A stretch of DNA of 6,031 nt from an uncultured Jeotgalicoccus sp. (GTDB taxonomy: Bacteria; Bacillota; Bacilli; Staphylococcales; Salinicoccaceae). The notes beneath the pieces were generated by a model. It was given only the letters and a program-made list of their open reading frames with translations. It was not told the origin of the DNA and did not search any database. Positions within the stretch are counted from its first letter, which is position 1; each line of letters opens with the position of its first letter. Made by a program: the position numbers and the translations under genes. Positions 5,464 to 6,031 of this stretch are shown here, piece after piece. The stretch spans positions 1 through 6,031 of the forward strand of contig CANRKV010000095.1 of NCBI GenBank assembly GCA_947631305.1. Reading direction: 5' to 3'.

Positions 5464-5472
5464 ATTTTATCA
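5464..5472 (-). promoter_or_regulatory. possible extended -10 promoter of the acyltransferase gene
   Basis: On the - strand TGATAAAAT is an extended -10 (TG, one base, TAAAAT, five of six). No good -35 lies 16-18 bp upstream, which extended -10 promoters tolerate. TTATAA just downstream is an alternative. Either would start transcription between the upstream terminator and the ATG at 5407. Confidence 0.35.
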
Positions 5473-5510
5473 GAATGAAAGTAATAACCTGTTTTGGGGT
5501 CCGGCCGAAC

Positions 5511-5541
5511 AAAAAAAGAACCTCAAATTATGAGATTCTTT
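5511..5541 (-). terminator. terminator of the YczE-like gene, overlapping its stop codon
   Basis: On the - strand AAAGAATCTCA (5541-5531) pairs with TGAGGTTCTTT (5525-5515) through 11 bp including one G-U, around a TAATT loop. The T run continues through 5511, giving seven T in all. The stem starts within the TAA stop codon (5542-5540), an economical arrangement. It separates this gene from the acyltransferase. Confidence 0.8.
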
Positions 5542-6031
5542 ACGGCGCTGCCGGTTCTTCACCGGGTTCAAGTGTTTCTTCTAAATCTGTCTCTCCCGTC
5601 GGTTCTGCGGTTTCAATAACCTCTTCTGCAATCGCTTTTCTCTGTCCTGACCAATGAATTAAATGATGCTGATATTTCTTCATCATCCAGCCGGTAATTT
5701 TGCCGATAAAGTACGCAGCAATCAATGTTCCGATACCAATCGATCCTAAAGACTGGATGAAAACAATACAGATTAAACCTGCTGCAACGACGTTTAACAA
5801 GTCACTGGTAATTTTAGCTTTGCTGAATTGCAGATTGAATTTTTCACTTATAACATGAGTGAGTTCATCGTAAGGCATTAATGGGAATTTCGCGCTGAAG
5901 TATCCGAGCAGTCCAACAGATACTACAAATAAACTTACAACTAAAAATATCCCGCGCATTGCCCATGTTTCAGGTGCCGGAAATACTTGCAGCAGTGCTA
6001 ATGTAATATCCATCATAAAGCCGAACAGGAA
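5540..6031 (-). CDS. YczE/YitT-like integral membrane protein, 5' end cut by window
   Basis: Only the C-terminal 163 residues are inside the window. The reading frame stays open from the ATG at 6016 to the edge (F-L-F-G-F before M-M-D-I), and that stretch looks like the family's G-x-x-x-D helix end, so the real start lies outside. Visible parts are a helix at the edge, a second around R-G-I-F-L-V-V-S-L-F-V-V-S-V-G-L-L-G-Y, then P-Y-D-E-L (matching the P-x-D-x-L turn of YczE-type proteins), and two more helices ending in GIGTLIAAYFIGKITGW. The family has no firmly known function; a transport or permease role is guessed elsewhere. After the last helix comes a basic stretch (K-K-Y-Q-H-H) and an acidic tail of about 31 residues with eleven Glu/Asp and no Lys/Arg, which I do not recall as typical. 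The tail is probably cytoplasmic. Confidence 0.75.
   Translation of the reverse strand, partial: FLFGFMMDITLALLQVFPAPETWAMRGIFLVVSLFVVSVGLLGYFSAKFPLMPYDELTHVISEKFNLQFSKAKITSDLLNVVAAGLICIVFIQSLGSIGIGTLIAAYFIGKITGWMMKKYQHHLIHWSGQRKAIAEEVIETAEPTGETDLEETLEPGEEPAAP

Noticed and set aside
5408..5512. Longer 361-aa form of the acyltransferase
   Set aside because: No RBS precedes the ATGs at 5512 or 5443. The 5512 start would lie in the terminator of the preceding gene. The ATG at 5407 has GAGAGGAAG at the right distance.
5540..6016. ATG at 6016 as the true start of the YczE-like protein
   Set aside because: The frame continues without a stop to the window edge, the upstream residues look like family sequence, and no RBS is visible before 6016.

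Overview
The window looks like chromosomal DNA of a low-GC Gram-positive bacterium (Bacillota). Shine-Dalgarno sites are strong and purine-rich (AGGAGG, GGAGGTGA), stem-loop terminators with T tracts are common, and the proteins resemble Staphylococcaceae/Bacillaceae families. A Staphylococcaceae-type genome with moderate GC (Jeotgalicoccus/Salinicoccus-like) is my best guess. It rests on the general look of the proteins and is not proven.

Layout. Bases 1-964 read on the + strand: a 41-codon gene for a very basic small protein (48-173), a hairpin terminator (184-213), and a metallo-beta-lactamase-fold hydrolase (242-964). Everything after that reads on the - strand and converges on the hydrolase at about 965-1012. 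In transcription order from the right edge, the - strand holds: the 3' part of a YczE/YitT-like membrane protein (5540-6031, cut by the window end); a family-3 membrane acyltransferase (4427-5407); a lone 65-aa two-helix PLDc_N-type membrane protein (4099-4296); and a tightly packed four-gene operon. That operon runs XRE regulator with a helical C-terminal region (2853-3947), a second 65-aa PLDc_N-type protein (2654-2851), an ABC ATPase (1777-2652) and an ABC-2 permease (1013-1780). Hairpin terminators follow the YczE-like gene, the acyltransferase and the lone PLDc_N gene, so these are probably separate transcription units.

How the genes work together. Within the four-gene operon the junctions are 1 nt, 1 nt and a 4-nt ATGA overlap, and each downstream RBS lies inside the end of the preceding gene. 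This implies co-transcription and translational coupling. The content (small two-helix membrane protein + ATPase + six-helix permease) resembles the yxlE-yxlF-yxlG part of the Bacillus subtilis sigY operon, but the controller here is an HTH regulator rather than a sigma factor. The lone PLDc_N gene just upstream is a clear paralogue of the one in the operon (39 of 65 residues identical, no gaps). The upstream region of the operon carries two palindromes that are good operator candidates. The most interesting reading is a self-regulated export/immunity-type module with a duplicated small membrane subunit; its substrate cannot be read from the sequence.

No rRNA, tRNA, insertion sequence, CRISPR array or riboswitch was seen, and there is no gene-free stretch over 300 bases.
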